Assembly (NCBI RefSeq): GCF_900476045.1
Contig: NZ_LS483440.1
Coordinates: 372,001 to 436,000, forward strand
Source: Gemella morbillorum
GTDB lineage: Bacteria > Bacillota > Bacilli > Staphylococcales > Gemellaceae
Length of the DNA stretch: 64,000 nt
Reading direction: 5' to 3'
Positions 63,789 through 64,000 of this stretch are shown one piece after another. The position numbers and the translations under genes are program-made. The notes below the pieces were generated by a model that saw only the letters and a list, made by a program, of their open reading frames with translations, was not told the DNA's origin and did no database searches. Numbering within the stretch: position 1 is the first letter of the stretch; each line of letters begins with the position of its first letter.

Positions 63789-64000
63789 TGAATATAATAG
63801 ATACATTTGTTGAACGTAAAGGTGACTGGGGAATAGCTCTTTTTCAACACCTTCAAATTTCATTACTATCGTTACTTATTGCGATTATTCTTGCTGTACC
63901 TCTTGGAATAGTTTTATCGAATAATAAAAAGGTTAGTGAATGGTTTTTACAAATTACAGGAGTTTTTCAAACTATACCATCGCTTGCACTTTTAGGTTTA
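63788..64000 (+). CDS. ABC transporter permease, OpuCB/EgtU-like (partial)
   Basis: 71 codons visible before the window ends: [65 protein letters not shown]. The E(R/N)xxxWxxALxxHLxxS start and TIPSLALLG are hallmarks of glycine betaine/carnitine/choline permeases and of the permease-binding-protein fusion EgtU. Whether it is fused to a binding domain cannot be seen here. Confidence 0.85.
   Translation, partial: MNIIDTFVERKGDWGIALFQHLQISLLSLLIAIILAVPLGIVLSNNKKVSEWFLQITGVFQTIPSLALLGL

Overview
The window is AT-rich DNA of a low-GC Gram-positive bacterium (Bacillota). Features pointing that way are strong Shine-Dalgarno sites (AAGGAG/GGAGG), GTG and TTG starts, an LPxTG-anchored surface nuclease, a class B sortase, a FemAB-type aminoacyltransferase, KorAB, and Bacillus-like gene orders (folB-folK-dusB; yqeG-yqeH-yhbY-nadD-yqeK-rsfS-yqeM; mutS-mutL-miaA). 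The combination resembles Gemella or a relative. That is inference from memory, not from a database search. No rRNA, tRNA, CRISPR array, prophage or insertion sequence was recognised.

Layout. 1-9.4 kb: partial mrnC and cysS (minus), two separate YitT-type membrane proteins, clpP with a CtsR-like operator, a FemAB protein, a hydrolase, pssA, a ClC-family transporter and a lipoprotein. 9.5-12.5 kb: a TPP-riboswitch operon (minus) encoding a thiamine-binding protein and a ThiXYZ-like importer. 12.7-15.7 kb: signal peptidase I, pyrG behind a CTP-attenuator-like leader, and an AlkD-like protein. 15.9-20.3 kb: a three-gene extracellular-sensor/kinase/regulator system facing a glpT gene. 20.4-21.9 kb: a MarR operon with a frameshifted regulator. 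22.2-26.9 kb: a secreted repeat protein with a phospholipase A2-like domain, a cupin, an SSB paralogue and the wall-anchored nuclease. 27.3-32.8 kb: folate genes, dusB, a pyruvate kinase homologue lacking its B domain, sortase B and an MFS transporter. 33-38 kb: an MBL hydrolase, three PH-domain membrane proteins of the YdbS/YdbT type, SAM riboswitch-metK and a globin. 38.3-45.3 kb: a broken TetR gene, psd, the ribosome-assembly/NAD cluster and a broken GyrI-like gene. 45.6-57.8 kb: SDR, korAB, M42 peptidase, ftsW/rodA, mutS-mutL-miaA. 58-64 kb: SulP transporter, tenA, a methyltransferase, then a MarR operon with a nonsense-mutated oxidoreductase and an osmoprotectant-type ABC importer running off the end.

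How genes work together. pssA and psd together make phosphatidylethanolamine. The thiXYZ-like operon and tenA suggest salvage of thiamine pyrimidine; no de novo thiamine gene is seen here. The PhnD-like sensor, NarX/UhpB-type kinase, NarL/UhpA-type regulator and GlpT look like a sugar-phosphate sensing and uptake module, analogous in logic to staphylococcal HptRSA-UhpT but with a different class of kinase and regulator. The most novel-looking items are the secreted PLA2-like repeat protein, this hybrid sensing module, the B-domain-less pyruvate kinase homologue, and four otherwise well-preserved genes that each carry one disabling lesion.
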